A stretch of DNA of 64,000 nt from Hymenopus coronatus (taxonomy: Eukaryota; Arthropoda; Insecta; Mantodea; Hymenopodidae). The stretch lies in the NCBI GenBank assembly GCA_030762935.1, contig CM060898.1, positions 98,711,281-98,775,280 on the forward strand, written 5' to 3'. The position numbers and the translations under genes are program-made. Under the pieces are notes generated by a model that was not told where the DNA came from, did not search any database, and saw nothing but the letters and a program-made list of their open reading frames with translations. Positions 22,645-32,999 of the stretch are shown piece by piece; the first letter of the stretch is position 1; each line of letters opens with the position of its first letter.

Positions 22645-23890
22645 GCAGTGGTGGAAAAACTTGACATAACTGTTGGTGTACTTCATAAATGTTCAATCTT
22701 TGCTCTTCTTTTGAACTTGTGGGTACAAAATGTCTACATGAGATTGGATTTTAAGGAAAATTGTTAAACAAAATATAAATTTTGGGTCTCCAAGAGCTTT
22801 TCTATAGTTACTGTGGTTATTAGTGCAGTTCTCTTCAATAATTTTGAAGCAATGTTTCAGGTTTTCTATTTTTTTGTATGCAACATCAACAGTACAAATG
22901 TTGTAATTCCATCTTGTTAACACAACTCAGCACTACTTTCTCTAAAATGTCAAATCACAAAGAACATTTTTTTTTAAAAAAATTAGCAGTTGTTGCCTTT
23001 TGTATGATTAAGTTCATTACAACGGACAAAGTACACATATGGATATGGTGCCCTTATTTTGACCTGTATTCCACCAGTTTCCCCACTCATAACATTAGCC
23101 CCAACCAAGGTTTGTGCAACGAATTCTTCTTTGGCAGATTTCATTCATTATTCACGTTGTCAGAGATTCTACATCTCTTTCTTCAGCATTCACAAATACC
23201 CAAAATCTCTCCTATACAGATTCCTCATACATATTTAACGGAATACCAACAGCATTTGACAGTGATTTGAATTGCCATTTATCTCATCGCACTGAATAGT
23301 AACAGATTCAGAAGTTTGTATTTTTTTTTCTATTTTCTCCCTACAAACATTCAACATGCAGTCTAACAATTCATTTTGAATTGTTTTTGAAGCTCCTTTG
23401 AATACTGTGGCTGTTTCTAAGTGTACCTTCATTGTCGTATCCAGTTCAGCTGTATAATCAATGAGACCCTTAACACCCCTGGATTTTATAATGTAACACA
23501 CTTGCCACAGCCTTGTAGTGCTAGTTCAAACACAGCACAAAATTTAACATATGAAATCACCTTTTGAAAATGTCTAATTTTACTCACTTGAATGTTGTGT
23601 TTTTTAACATATTCTTTAAACAAGGAATCAAGACATGATGCAATGTTTTGTTTTACTGAAAGAGAAAGATCTATCACAAATTTGATATGATGTACTAAAT
23701 CTTCATGTTTTTTAATATTTTCTGTTAAATGGTTTATATCATTCACTCCATTAACTGTCCGCAAACAATTGCCATATTTACGAGCAAACAAAACTGACGG
23801 GTAGCAGAAAGAGGACTGGTGAACTTCACAACCATAGGTGGTATTTACCCAAGATTTTTTTTTTGAAAACTGCACTTCCATAAATGATTG
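22645..23890 (-). pseudogene. hAT-type transposase (ZMYM1-like), degenerate
   Basis: On the minus strand the segments follow hAT/ZMYM1-like order. FCYPSVLFARKYG, then GVNDINHLTENIKKHE (N-terminal TTF/DUF4371-like region), then KFCAVFELALQG, GLIDYTAELDTTMKVHLE, TATVFKGASKTIQNELLD and IQCDEINGNSNHCQM (region with the first catalytic Asp). After a break come TRWNYNICTVDVAY and HVDILYPQVQKKS near 22695-22920. Frameshifts and stops lie between, so it is inactive. The same region in intact relatives is about 700 residues. Confidence 0.8.
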
Positions 23891-24539
23891 TACAGAGTTA
23901 TCTTTCTTTAACCATTACACTAAAGCTGCTAGCACACTCTATTTAAGTAACTATAGCTCCACAAAGAACATTAAAAATAAGAAACTTGAATGTTTTAACA
24001 CTACAAAACTATTCAGGTAACTGTGTTAGGGGCAGACAGAAACAAGCTAGATAAGCACATACACAATGTGAAATCTTACCCAACTCCTCCCTGCTTTCAC
24101 TGTTACATACCAATTGTTAAGTGGAATAGTCCCAGCTCTAAACCCACCATGCCAAACTACATGCTGTAAGTATAAAGCATTGCTTTTACTACCATATATT
24201 TTCTCATATTTTAAAAATAAACTGGACTTAATAGTTACAAACATTAATTTAATGCCTTGTGATTTTCTAGGGGGAAACACACTTTGCTCCTTTATAAGGA
24301 ACTGCCCCTGACCAAATAGTACCATTAACAAAGAATAAGCAATATACTTTTCACACATTCATAGATATCGTTCAAAATGTCCACTATTTGCACACCTGCA
24401 AGCTTTGCACCTTTTTAACCAGTTACATTATCCTCTAGTAAAGAAACTTTATTGTTGCATATTTCCCTTCACAGCCAGATGAATAGTTTTCCTAAATATT
24501 ATATAGTATTCAATGGTTTTTAGAGCCTAATTTTATAAT
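23891..24539. other. Intronic, nothing recognised
   Basis: A 103-codon minus-strand open frame at 24047-24358 is present, but it has no motif and no splice context I can support. Confidence 0.35.
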
Positions 24540-24890
24540 TGATTGCAAAATACTGTTTCCAGAAAATTCAAAGCATACATCTGTGATATAAATAGTTTCA
24601 TATAGGTATTTTAATCAAAATTTCTGGAGCCATTTTTCAGAAAAATAAAAAATCTTCATCCTGGTCAATCAAAGAGAAAATGTCAGAAATCACATAGTAA
24701 CCAACTCTTAAAAGGTTTGATTATCATTTTAGCAGTGATTAGATTAGTATCTTCAAGGAAATATGTAACAAAACCAGTGCTAATTTTAGGCTGATTAGGC
24801 TGTAAGAGATAGAAGAATAAGTTTTTGTAGGAATAGTTTGTTACGGAAGAGGTAGAAAAGACAACAGATTTTTTTCATTAGTTTTGGTTA
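24540..24890. repeat. Repeat A fragments in inverted orientation
   Basis: At 24540-24655 the minus-strand order is seen ('aaaattcaaagcatacat', 'tattttaatcaaaatttctgg'). At about 24655-24890 the plus-strand 3' end follows ('cacatagtaaccaa', 'gataagtttttgtaggaatag', 'gaggtagaaaag'). The junction is therefore a head-to-head rearrangement. Confidence 0.55.
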
Positions 24891-25004
24891 CTTGGATGCC
24901 CATTAGCCTAAACTAAATTTACAACATAACAATTATCATAAGTACTCAATAGTAAAAGTGAATATGATTGGTGTTATTTGTTTTAATTATTCATTTTCTT
25001 ATAG

Positions 25005-25171
25005 GGTGAAATAGCAAAATGTAAAAATTTAACAGTGGTGTATCTGCAAAATAATGCACTGACAAAAATTGAAAATTTGGATCATGCTGTGCATTTAACA
25101 CATTTGTATTTGCAGAAGAATAAGATTAAGAAGATTGAAAATTTAAATACCCTAAAAAAATTGAGAAAACT
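25005..25171 (+). CDS. PPP1R42: PPP1R42, exon 2
   Basis: The acceptor is ttcttatag before 25005 and the donor gtaagt starts at 25172. The 167 bases leave two bases of a split Leu codon for exon 3. It encodes two regular SDS22-type repeats: CKNLTVVYLQNNALTKIENL and VHLTHLYLQKNKIKKIENL, then LKKLRKL. These correspond to the 'CKNLSVLYLYDN' and 'LTHLYLQNNCISCIENL' repeats of vertebrate PPP1R42. The donor is duplicated downstream by a Penelope insertion (copy at 25696). Confidence 0.9.
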
Positions 25172-25183
25172 GTAAGTAAATTA
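25171..25183 (+). repeat. Target duplication copy 1, containing exon 2 donor site
   Basis: TGTAAGTAAATTA occurs here and again at 25695-25707, exactly flanking the Penelope-derived palindrome. The first copy spans the last exonic base and the working 5' splice site. Confidence 0.85.
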
Positions 25184-25694
25184 AATCAATTAATGGGAAT
25201 GCACAGTGAAGTAACTAATTAAATAGGAGTAAAAACATAGATTACACTCAAACTTCACTCTTGAAATAAGGTAACTTACTTCGGACATGTTTCGGTGGCT
25301 TTTTCTACCATTTTCAACGAAGATTCACTGATGAACTCGTGGTAGCGGCCTGTAGAGGTCTCTCTTCTGGATAGATGAATTTTGAGATGAGTCCATTTGT
25401 TTGCGGAATGTCAAAATTTATGACCTTGTTTTTGTTTTTTAAAAACAACAATTTGGGAAAATCTATTAATTTTAAAAAACAAAAGCAAGGTCATAAATTT
25501 TGACATTCCGCAAACAAATGGACTCATCTCAAAGTTCATCTATCTGGAAGAGAGACCTCTACAGGCCTCTACCACGAGTTCATCAGTGAATCTTCGTTGA
25601 AAATGGTGGAAAAAGCCATCGAAACATGTCCGAAGTAAGTTACCTTATTTCAAGAGTGAAGTTTGAGTGTAATCTATGTTTTTACTCCTATTTA
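25184..25694. mobile_element. PLE-B: Penelope-derived inverted repeat insertion
   Basis: A 511-base insertion. A tail of about 38 bases (25184-25221) is followed by two inverted arms of about 215 bases (roughly 25222-25435 and 25480-25694) around a short AT-rich spacer. The right arm encodes the C-terminus of a Penelope ORF (VINFDIPQTNGLISKFIYLE, then VNLR and stop at 25598-25600), alignable with INFDTPPIDSLTKFVLIPVV in the longer element at 60763. It carries a hammerhead-like motif at 25592-25635 and, inverted, in the left arm. The flanks are a 13-base target duplication. Confidence 0.8.
25592..25635 (+). ncRNA. Hammerhead-ribozyme-like motif of PLE-B
   Basis: In order: stem I 5' strand CTTCG (25592-25596), core TTGAAAA (25597-25603, consensus CUGANGA), a TGG...CCA hairpin, GAAAC (25621-25625), two bases, GTC (25628-25630), then CGAAG, which pairs perfectly with CTTCG. 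This is the minimal type I layout described for Penelope-like elements. Departures: core C3 is U and G8 is A, which would keep a U-A pair, and there are unpaired bases next to stem II. Activity is unproven. Confidence 0.4.
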
Positions 25695-25707
25695 TGTAAG
25701 TAAATTA

Positions 25708-26004
25708 TTTTAATACATATACAGGATATAAGCAGTTAAAATTTGCTACTTTCAAGGATAATTCTTCATAATAAAGTCTGCATTTCTACAGGTCTAATTT
25801 GTTATGCTATGTACAAATATCCATAAAGCCACATTTTAATATTTCATTAATTCACATACTTCTGTTCATACTTGAAAAAGATGCAACAGTTAGACCATGA
25901 CTTTTCTATTGTATCTTAGTTCAAATGTTTGTAATATTTTCTTTTTTCTCCTTGTTAATGTTAAAAATCTCATGTGCTATATTTGCACTACTTTCTCTTC
26001 TCAT
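25708..26004. other. Intronic, nothing recognised
   Basis: Short AT-rich stretch in intron 2 without supported features. Confidence 0.4.
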
Positions 26005-26480
26005 TAATCATTTATTACCTTCTCCATTGCATACAGTATGTAGGGGAAGTTTTGTAATCTGCCCAAAAATTAGATGTCAAAGATTTCACCAGAAAAGGAT
26101 GTTTTGAGACCCTCAATGCATTTTTTAGAAAAAGATATTTGTGTGTTTATTGTGTGTGCATGCATGCACATTTGTGTATGTGTGTGTGATAGAGAGAATG
26201 ACATAACTTAAAATTTAAATTTTTAATAAATATCAAAGTTGGTATTTAAGTTATGCACCTTCCAAGCATGTGACATAAAGATTATCAAGAATATCCTTCC
26301 TCCCCATTCTATCCTTTACTTAGTTACTATCTTTTCTGAAAAAATTGTGCTAATGATAAAATATCATACATTAGTTATTTTCGTGACAAATAAAATGCAT
26401 ATCTTGAATTTTCTGGGTGGCCTGTGAAGTGATCTTCATTTGTAAGGACATTTTTTTATCTTGCATAACTGGTAAACATT
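26005..26480 (+). repeat. Repeat A fragment, 5' half
   Basis: It runs from 'taccttctccattgcatacag' through 'tttcaccagaaaaggatgtttt', a GT tract, 'caaagttggtatttaag', 'ttgaattttctggg' to 'cataactggtaaac', in family order. The distal half is missing. Confidence 0.7.
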
Positions 26481-27568
26481 TGGCAATAGAAGAAAATGTA
26501 CTTTACAAAAAATTGTAGATAATATCTCAGCATCTACAAAGAATTGTCTACAAGATGCTTTACTGTTTACATTATAAATACATCTTATTTTGTTTGTAAG
26601 ACTAATACCCTGTTCATTTGTCATGCATGCACTGCCCCATAATATACTAACTTTAAATAATCCAAATTAGGTAAGTTCTTAGATTTCTTAATAGATATAA
26701 ATAAGTACAATACTCATTATTTCAGTCCTGGAACATGATCATATTTGTTTTTTAATATCAAAGACCTTGGAATTAATTACCTAGACACACCGCCGGTGCT
26801 AGTGTCGCCGCCACAAATTGAAACCTCTTGCACATTCTCAACTGGAGGAAAGAGCATGCTTTTTGCCATATGTTCAGTACGCTGAAAAGGCTTTCAGTAC
26901 CTCGAAAACCACATTTTAAGAACTTGGTGGTAAACTTTTATGTAAAACTCAGGTGTTATCATGCAGCAAAATCTTACAGCAGTGAGCTGCACAAGAAAAT
27001 AGTCAGACAGTATCTCTCTAAATCAATTTTGTTTATGAATCAATAGGTTAGTAGAGTTTAATTATTTTTGCATAAAATTTACTACATTAAGTAGTAATTA
27101 ATTCTAATTTTATATTTATATACCTTATCCATCTAACACAAATATACCACAAATGCTTACTAACATATTGAATACAATTTACTGAAGAGGAATACAGGTA
27201 CCTAATTTCCGATTTATTTTAATTTTATACTGTGCATATACTGTCTCTGTAAATCCAGTATATCGCATGTGTTTTCTTATGTTAAAGCACTTTATTTATG
27301 TTACTTTTTATTTACATATGCCTTAGGCAATATGGCCTTATCATATTGAAGTATACATTAAAAATGCACTTCTCGATTAACTTAACACACATTAACTATC
27401 GCATTCATATTAATAGGCTCTTGGAATAATATTTAAATAAGAATTCCTTCATCAGCTTAGAATCGAGTGCAGCATATTTTGCATTTTTAATTCAGCATAT
27501 TGACCGCCTTTACTACAGACACACTCTTAACAACTCATGTTTATAATTCTTGTTGAGACTTTGTGTAT
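26481..27568. other. Intronic, nothing recognised
   Basis: It contains a 72-codon open frame at 26828-27046 (+) with NLVVNFYVKLRCYHAAKSYS. This looks protein-like and may be a transposase end, but I cannot name it. A short GC-richer patch lies at 26790-26815. Confidence 0.35.
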
Positions 27569-28397
27569 TAAAGTAAAAATCTGATGTGTTCCATTCATAT
27601 AAATTTCTCTACATATCTTGACAAATTATTGTTAAAAAGCTTATTCTTCTATCTACTTCATATTAATCGATTAGCAGACATGATCTTATTACTTGCTTCC
27701 TTGTAAGTAGAAGGGAAAAAAAGCTAAACGATAGTCATATCTTTTAAAACTGGTTTCATATATATGAAATGTGTTTCTTTGCAGGGCTAGGTGAGGACCC
27801 ATTCCCGTAAGAGTAAATATTTTAAAACAGAAACCAATAATAAGGGATTTCTCAACTCCACGAAAAAGTGTATATGGAGTAAATTGTAGTTCTATCGAGA
27901 TCTACATTTTTTGTGCAGTAAGCTTTTTTTTATCTCTTATGGTTTACTAGTTATGCAAAATTCATCCAGAATAAAGAGGTCTCAAAGGCTATTCCCAGAA
28001 AATTCAACATATACATTTTATTTGGCATGTAAATATATTTAATGTACAGTATTTTAATCAAAATCGTTAAAGCCCTTTTTTAGAAAATCTCAATTCTTGA
28101 AATTTATCCACGTAAAGGATAGTTTGGGCTGGGGCTTTTGCCTCAAAATCTTTGTGTCACATCTTTGGAATATACTAAACTTAAATACCAAGTTAGAGTT
28201 TTTACCGACTTTTCGTTTTTGAGTTATCGTGTTCATGGATACAAACACCAACACAGACCTTTTCCTAAAAGTTCTTTTTTTAATTCAGGGGACCCTAAAA
28301 CATATACTTCTGGTAAAATCTTGGTATTTTTTTTTTGGTGGAGTGCAACACCTTCCCTATATCCTAAGTAGGTACATCACATGTAGGGAAAGTAAAA
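27569..28397 (-). repeat. Repeat A, full-length copy
   Basis: On the minus strand it starts with the opening block ('ctttccctacatgtgatg') at 28397 and ends with 'gaacacatcagattttta' at 27573. Both ends share 'aaagtaaaaa', the same string found at the tail-to-head junctions of the tandem array. Length is about 0.83 kb. Confidence 0.8.
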
Positions 28398-29202
28398 AAG
28401 CATACAGTATATCAGTGAGAAGAAACTGCGAAAAACAGAATTAAAGTCGAATTATGCTTTCGGTGATGCTTACATCCCTATTTGTAAAGCACTTTATATG
28501 CAAGTATGCGATATTCAACTTCAATTATAATATTTACTTTTGTTTTGTTCAGTTGTGGGATGAAATTTCCTCTAGTCAATGAAGTGATTTTATTCAATCC
28601 CCAACTGGACATTCAAGGTCTAATCCCTGTGCATAAATGCTGATGATCATAAAGAACGTGTTGTCACAATTATTTCCAACTCAGGTACCTTCATGACGTA
28701 ATTACAGCTGTTTTAAATTTCACTGTTTCCCCATTGCAATCAATGTATTGCGCGCGACCTCACACACCTTCTGCCCTCCAAGAAAATCTTCTATTTCCAA
28801 CATGCATAGCTCTCTGCGCAGCCAGAGGTGTGGGGGCTTATTTAATATTTACCTTTAAGTTGTTATTTTTTAGTTAATGACAGATATTTTATGTTTTATT
28901 AGTTACTAAGTTCTCTAGACAGTGTGTATCTTTATTTGCAAATATCAAAGAGGTATCGTCTGCATATGGTATTTTATAATCTGAGGATTTAGGAAGGTCA
29001 TTATGTATAATAGCAACAGGAATGGTTCAATTTGTTTTTTAATTGTGTGTAATGCCCGCTTTTACTACAAATGGCACCCCAGGTGGCAAATGGTCCTAGT
29101 ATCTATCCTTGTGGCACCCCAACTTTATTAGCTCAGTTAGATTTTAGCTTAATACTTCAGGATTATACTATGCATAACATAACACATTGTTTTGTGCTTC
29201 AG
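28398..29202. other. Intron 2 remainder, nothing recognised
   Basis: A possible acceptor 'ttttgttcag' at 28542-28551 is followed by no frame compatible with the PPP1R42 protein. Confidence 0.4.
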
Positions 29203-29341
29203 TTATCTAAGCCACAACTGCATTAGTGTCATTGAAGGACTTGATCAGCTGTGCAGCCTTGAGGAGCTGCAGATACAGAAACAGCAGCTGCCCCCTGGAG
29301 AGAGTCTGTACTTTGACCCAAGATCCATCAATGGCCTCAGG
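29203..29341 (+). CDS. PPP1R42: PPP1R42, exon 3
   Basis: The acceptor tgtgcttcag precedes 29203. The first base completes the Leu codon split from exon 2. It encodes YLSHNCISVIEGLDQLCSLE, then LQIQKQQLPPGESLYFDPRS, matching 'YLGGNYIAVIEGLEGL' and '[20 protein letters not shown]' in vertebrate PPP1R42. The 'QQLP.GE.L.FDPR' insert between repeats is the most specific signature of this family in the window. The donor is gtaagt at 29342, phase 0. Confidence 0.92.
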
Positions 29342-29425
29342 GTAAGTTTTTGACCATTTTATATTCCTGAGATTTGCTTACATTTCTTCATATACGCACA
29401 CATTATATTTAATTTTATATTTCAG

Positions 29426-29660
29426 AGATCACTTCATACACTTAACACTAGTGACAATCAATTAACTAGTTTAATTGATTTGGAGGGTCTTCTTGAATTA
29501 GAATTGCTTTCAGCAAGTAACAATAATCTGTCTGATATTGATGAAGTAGTAACTGTTGTGTCTAAATGGCAGTATCTCTCCAAGCTAGAACTGAAAGGGA
29601 ATCCCATCTGTTCAGAAAAGAAGTACAGGGAGAAAATAATTACAAACACCTCCAGCCTTG
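29426..29660 (+). CDS. PPP1R42: PPP1R42, exon 4
   Basis: Only 84 bases of intron separate it from exon 3. It encodes RSLHTLNTSDNQLTSLIDLE, then LELLSASNNNLSDIDEV, then WQYLSKLELKGNPICSEKKY, three further LRRs. The last carries the 'L.L.GNP.C....YR' capping motif typical of SDS22-like proteins, equivalent to '[20 protein letters not shown]' in vertebrates. The donor gtaagc is at 29661, phase 1. Confidence 0.92.
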
Positions 29661-29974
29661 GTAAGCTATATTTCACTTTTTAATTTCAAAATAATTTAGT
29701 AATTTGCAGATTATACAGCCACGTGTCTAATTGTTTCCGAGTTTTTGAGTATCACTTTGTAATGTATTTGAGATACTAATATGATACCAGAAGTAAGAAG
29801 TATCCCATCACATGATACATTCCATTGAATAGGAAAATCAGTTTTCATCTTGTACCTATCACATTTTAACTTCTCCACACCTACCAAAAATTCAATATTG
29901 ATGCATTTGGGCACTAGTATGGTATCAGTAGTGCCCAAGGAAGGGAGGCAGAAGTAAGGAAGGATTGATTGTTT

Positions 29975-30610
29975 GATTTTCAGAAAAATGTTGGGTATGA
30001 GCGCATTTGTGTGTCAAAATGCAAAAATTAAGTCTGTTAAATACCAAACCCTGGTATTTAAGTTCATCATCTTAAAAGAATATGATAAAGATTTTTAAAA
30101 AATTTCCTCACTCCAAATTACCTTTTACATGGGAAAAGCTTGTTATTCTTTTTTTATTAAAAAATAATGTATGTTTAAGATAAATGCATGACTAATAAAA
30201 TATATATCTTGAATTTTCTGGGAATACCCTGTGAAGGCTCTTCAATCTAAATGACTTTTGCATAGATGTTATCAAACAAATAAACAACATATAAATGTAA
30301 AAAGAAGCTAGTAACAGTGAAGAATAACACAAATATTAATATAAAAATAATAGTTGCAATAAATCTTCACTTATCTTTTGGAATCCTTGCCTGGACTAGT
30401 TTCGCAACGATTTTGTTTTTTTATTTGTGATACACCTATATATTTCATAATGCAATGAAATCGTTGCGAAACTAGTCCAGGCAAGGATTCCAAAAGATAA
30501 GTGAAGATTTGTTGCAACTATTATTTTTATATTAAAATAAACAACATCTTACTACACCAAAATGTATATCTCATTAAAGGGGGTAATGGGTAAAATTTCA
30601 GCTATTTTCA
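29975..30610 (+). repeat. Repeat A fragment interrupted by a Penelope foldback
   Basis: Family order runs from 'tgcaaaaattaagtctgttaaataccaa' to 'gttatcaaacaaataaacaac', then resumes after the foldback at 'cttactacaccaaaatgtatatctcattaaa'. The interrupted sequence is rebuilt exactly by removing one target copy and 30291-30535. Confidence 0.75.
30291..30535. mobile_element. PLE-A foldback 1
   Basis: A 245-base palindrome made of the Penelope-A terminal repeat in inverted orientation: left arm 'agttgcaataaatcttcac', 'cttttggaatccttgcctgg'; right arm its complement. It is flanked by the 12-base duplication AATAAACAACAT (30279-30290, 30536-30547). The left arm has an extra ~50-base tail beginning 'taaaaagaagctagtaac' that the right arm lacks. 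The same arms end the long copy at 60763-62473. Confidence 0.88.
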
Positions 30611-31660
30611 GTAAAAATATGCTTTTCGGTATGCTTTGGAAAAGTCTAGATACATTAAAGAACATGCATGCAACATTTCAAAGCCCTATGACGTGTGCAA
30701 GTTCCTTAATTATATTTAAAGGTCTGCATTATTAAATGTCCTAGGGTGGTCATGGCAGACACTGCCATTGTGATATATGGTATGAAATTGGCAAAAATTT
30801 GCAGATTTTCATAAGATTATTTGCATTAATTCAAAATCTCACTTTGTCTATAGAGCCATCATGGCCTATATACTATAATAACAGCAAATCATTGGTAGAT
30901 GACAGCATAAGAAGCAATATCTGTTTGTTTTTTTCCATAACTGAACAAGGAAAATGTTATTTTTTGATTTAAATGCTATTTGCTTTGTCGTTCAAAAGTA
31001 CATAGCTACTTTACCATCACAGTTTGCAGTTAAATACTGGAAGTTGTCAGGGGAAGGGAAGGAAAAGTCTATAAAGCTGGATACTTCTGAAGAAGCCTGC
31101 AAGTCAAGTTTCCTGTACAAATTGCATGCAAACTTTAAAAGCAATTTTTCTAGACTTTAATTTTTACAATATTTTTACACGTTCAAGGCAAACCACAAAA
31201 TGCTAGCCAGCTGAAAATTCCACTGCAACTTTCCAAAACTATTTTTAACAAAACTAAGTGTAGGAATTTTGATTAAAAATCACTTTTTGAAATAAAAAAT
31301 ATAATAAGCAAAAACAGTAATTATTTTAGAAATGCTGCTTTTACAATGTATATAAATATATATACATAAAGAATTTGTAAAGAATTAATAAATCTCATAC
31401 TTGGAGCTTTAATACATGCCTCTACAGTATAACCAAATAGTTTTTATTTGTTTTATTCAGAAACTGTACTACAAAATAGATTTTGTAAAATACATCTATT
31501 TTGAGCCAAAATTGTAACTCTAATTGTAACTCTAAAACCATTTGAGTTAGAGAAATGAAACACAGCAGAACATTGCCTTTTATACTCCTAATGTGCTTTC
31601 CAAAACTGAACCCTTTAGCATCAAAGATGTGAAAATCTAAATTTCACCATGATTTCCCTT
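30611..31660. other. Intron 4 sequence, nothing recognised
   Basis: AT-rich. A 68-codon open frame at 30954-31160 (+) has no motif or supporting splice sites. Confidence 0.4.
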
Positions 31661-31664
31661 AGAG

Positions 31665-32110
31665 TATACAGTTTATGTCATAACATTTTTTTTGTGGCAT
31701 TAACTATTTCCAAGATATTCTTTGTTATTGACTTGAATTTTCAAATACTTACTTTTTTCTAGTGGTAAGTCACTATTCTTATTTTTTTCTCTTAGGGTCA
31801 TGCAAAGAGCATGGCTATTCAGGACATCACTTTTTAAAAATCTGATGTCTTCCATTCACATACTTTCCCAAGTTGTCTTGCAAACAAACTATTCTTACAA
31901 AAGATTATTCTTTTATCTACATCACACTCATCAAGATAAACATTGGCAGAAATTGTCTGTAAAAGGGAAATAAGGGAATACAACAGTCTAAAGTGACAGT
32001 CAAATCATTTAAAAGCTGACTATTGTTTGAAACAACTAAAATTCAATTCTCTTTGGATGGCCAGGAGTAAAACAAAAGAGATATGAAATGAAAGATTACA
32101 TCCCATTTGA
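31665..32110. repeat. Repeat A fragments, opposite orientations
   Basis: 31665-31830 matches the plus-strand mid region ('gtttatgtcataacatttt', 'aagatattctttgttattg', 'atacttacttttttct'). 31845-32110 reads as the minus-strand 3' end ('aaaaatctgatgtcttccattcac', 'ttattcttttatctac', 'gggaaataagggaatac'). Confidence 0.6.
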
Positions 32111-32147
32111 GAAAATTTTAAGTTGTTTGTTTTATTTGTGATACACC

Positions 32148-32179
<32 letters not shown>

Positions 32180-32347
32180 CATAAAAAATGTCAATTTGCA
32201 TTTGAATTGCCTGATAGCTTACAATATCTTGTATTGCTTTGCACTAATGGATGTCTCTTTACATCTTGCATTTCAGGTTGCAACTACATTTAAATTACAT
32301 AAGGCATTCTTATATTAGATCACTTACTCTCTGGACTTGTTTTACAG

Positions 32348-32470
32348 ATATTCTTGATGGGAAGGCAATTAATATAACAACCAGGAATTTTCTAAAAAGT
32401 TTTGAAAAATGCAAAATAGAACTGCAAAATAAACCCCAGAGAACTATAACTTTGCCACCAGAATTAGCAG
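32348..32470 (+). CDS. PPP1R42: PPP1R42, exon 5
   Basis: The acceptor ttgttttacag ends at 32347. With the one base left from exon 4 it reads DILDGKAINITTRNFLKSFE, corresponding to 'FLDGKEIKNIERQFLMNW' after the LRR cap in vertebrates, then KCKIELQNKPQRTITLPPELAG. The leucine-rich repeats end here and a polar, probably disordered C-terminal region begins. The donor gtactt is weaker than the others. Confidence 0.9.
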
Positions 32471-32551
32471 GTACTTTATTATAACCATAAATACTTAAAA
32501 CTTTTGTTATTGGTATTCTTTCTGGTTTAATTTGTTTCCATCTTTTTGCAG

Positions 32552-32686
32552 ATTTAACAAAAAATTTTAACCCTGGAGTAAGGAAGTCAATAATAGAATC
32601 AGTGTTGCAAGAGAATGAAGCACTTATGTCATCTGATAATGAAGAACACCACTGTCCCAACTCCATGTTTCCAGCTTGGAAAACAG
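32552..32686 (+). CDS. PPP1R42: PPP1R42, exon 6
   Basis: It follows an 81-base intron ending tttttgcag. The 135 bases keep phase 1 at both ends and encode DLTKNFNPGVRKSIIESVLQ, then ENEALMSSDNEEHHCPNSMF and PAWKT. I have no confident match for this segment in vertebrate PPP1R42, but conserved phase, position and open frame support it. The donor gtttgg is non-consensus after +2, so this junction is a little less certain. Confidence 0.8.
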
Positions 32687-32999
32687 GTTTGGAATACTTA
32701 ATTTCTGATTAGATGTATGCTACAAACATTGATGTTAACTTTTATTAAAAAGATAAATGCAGCATTTCATTTGCTAATTTATAGATACAAATTGTACATT
32801 TGTGGATAGAGGAACATTTTATACTTTTTTTTATCGATTTTGAAAAAAGCGTTTGATTCACTAAATCGAGTTTATATATGAAGAACAACAGCCAAATATG
32901 GATGTTAATTAAACTTATGTATGAGAATTTAACTTGTATTGCTATGCACAAATGTATGTGACAGAAAATATTGTGAGGTGAAACAGCATTGCATTCTCT

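Larger units (their letters stand above)
10348..25004 (+). other. PPP1R42 intron 1
   Basis: This 14.7 kb intron is made largely of mobile DNA: repeat A copies, a 110-base tandem repeat, four SINE types, a LINE 3' end, a mariner and a hAT pseudogene, listed separately. Parts 12931-13970 and 19061-20010 hold nothing I recognise. Confidence 0.75.

Noticed and set aside
24047..24358. Upstream part of the hAT transposase
   Set aside because: The frame does not show the expected N-terminal zinc-finger cysteines and is not continuous with 23881.
28542..28640. Extra PPP1R42 exon after 'ttttgttcag'
   Set aside because: Exons 2 and 3 already join in frame and complete a conserved Leu codon. Adding this block would break the LRR.
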